Shown here piece by piece: positions 63,795 to 64,000 of a stretch of 64,000 bases of DNA. Source of the stretch: Haematococcus lacustris. Taxonomy: Eukaryota; Chlorophyta; Chlorophyceae; Chlamydomonadales; Haematococcaceae. How positions within the stretch are numbered: position 1 is the stretch's first letter; the number at the start of each line of letters is the position of its first letter. Both the position numbers and the translations under genes were made by a program. The notes under the pieces were generated by a model. The model was not told the DNA's origin. It did not search any database and saw only the letters and a program-made list of their open reading frames with translations. The stretch is taken from positions 11,933,470-11,997,469 of the forward strand of contig JASKMD010000031.1 in the NCBI GenBank assembly GCA_030144725.1, written 5' to 3'.

Positions 63795-64000
63795 ATGCTG
63801 CACGGTGCTGCGATAGGCGTTCTGACCCGTACGACCTTACAACAGCTAGCACCCAATAGCAAGCTTGCGTCTCAAGCACATTTTGAGTGGAGGGCGCAAC
63901 AGGCTTCAGGTCAGGCACAACCATCAGCGGTATACAGCACAAAAGGACGATTACAACGCACCAAGCGCAACTGCTATCCGTGGACTATGGGCTGCGTTCG
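63795..64000. other. Right flank, nothing recognised
   Basis: No gene, repeat or RNA signal identified in the last 206 bases. Confidence 0.5.

Overview
The window is nuclear DNA from a green alga, most likely a chlorophycean of the volvocalean group, and Haematococcus-like genomes fit best. The reasons are spliced genes with GTGAGT/GTCAGT donors and CAG acceptors, GC-rich coding sequence full of Ala, Gly, Gln and Ser runs, dense short-unit satellites, a copia element primed by an internal part of initiator tRNA-Met (as in copia-like elements), and repeated fragments of a DRDCNAALN protein that I associate with such algae. The organism name is inference; no ribosomal or organellar marker is present.

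Layout. 1-287: relic of a copia integrase. 1049-9930: a foldback-type element with inverted ends and arms made of GCAGGGACGAGT-type minisatellite. Its right arm holds an intact-looking 6.35 kb Ty1/copia retrotransposon (2668-9020, LTRs identical by eye, 5-bp target duplication) and a 314-bp inverted-repeat element sharing the foldback's terminal sequence (9057-9370). 11301-11889: about 118 perfect copies of TGCGG. 12353-37997 (minus strand): a very unusual array of about 32 spliceable exons, nearly all in phase 1 at both ends and falling into about ten repeated families (A to M below). It could be one 25.6 kb gene coding for roughly 3,700 residues, or a run of related genes. Two plus-strand fragments of a TnpB/Fanzor-like RuvC end (24531-24833 and 38686-39468) lie in and beside it. 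41497-44736: a short Ty3/gypsy-type LTR element with 442-bp LTRs and a CAAGC target duplication.

Host genes follow. A methylenetetrahydrofolate-reductase-like oxidoreductase (minus, 47755 to 44860, six exons, about 427 residues) shares a short upstream region with a divergent J-domain-like gene (plus, from 47894). A nucleoporin NUP88/MOS7-like gene runs on the minus strand from 59940 to 53057 in at least 13 exons, with propeller strands first and a coiled coil last. 60289-63794 is another unit with inverted ends, carrying a truncated retroelement Gag and an unrecognised ORF.

The host genes work separately: folate or one-carbon type redox chemistry, Hsp70 co-chaperone-like function, and nuclear transport. 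The main novelty is the phase-1 exon-cassette array. Exon coordinates were derived by eye from splice motifs and reading-frame continuity, without transcript or homology data.
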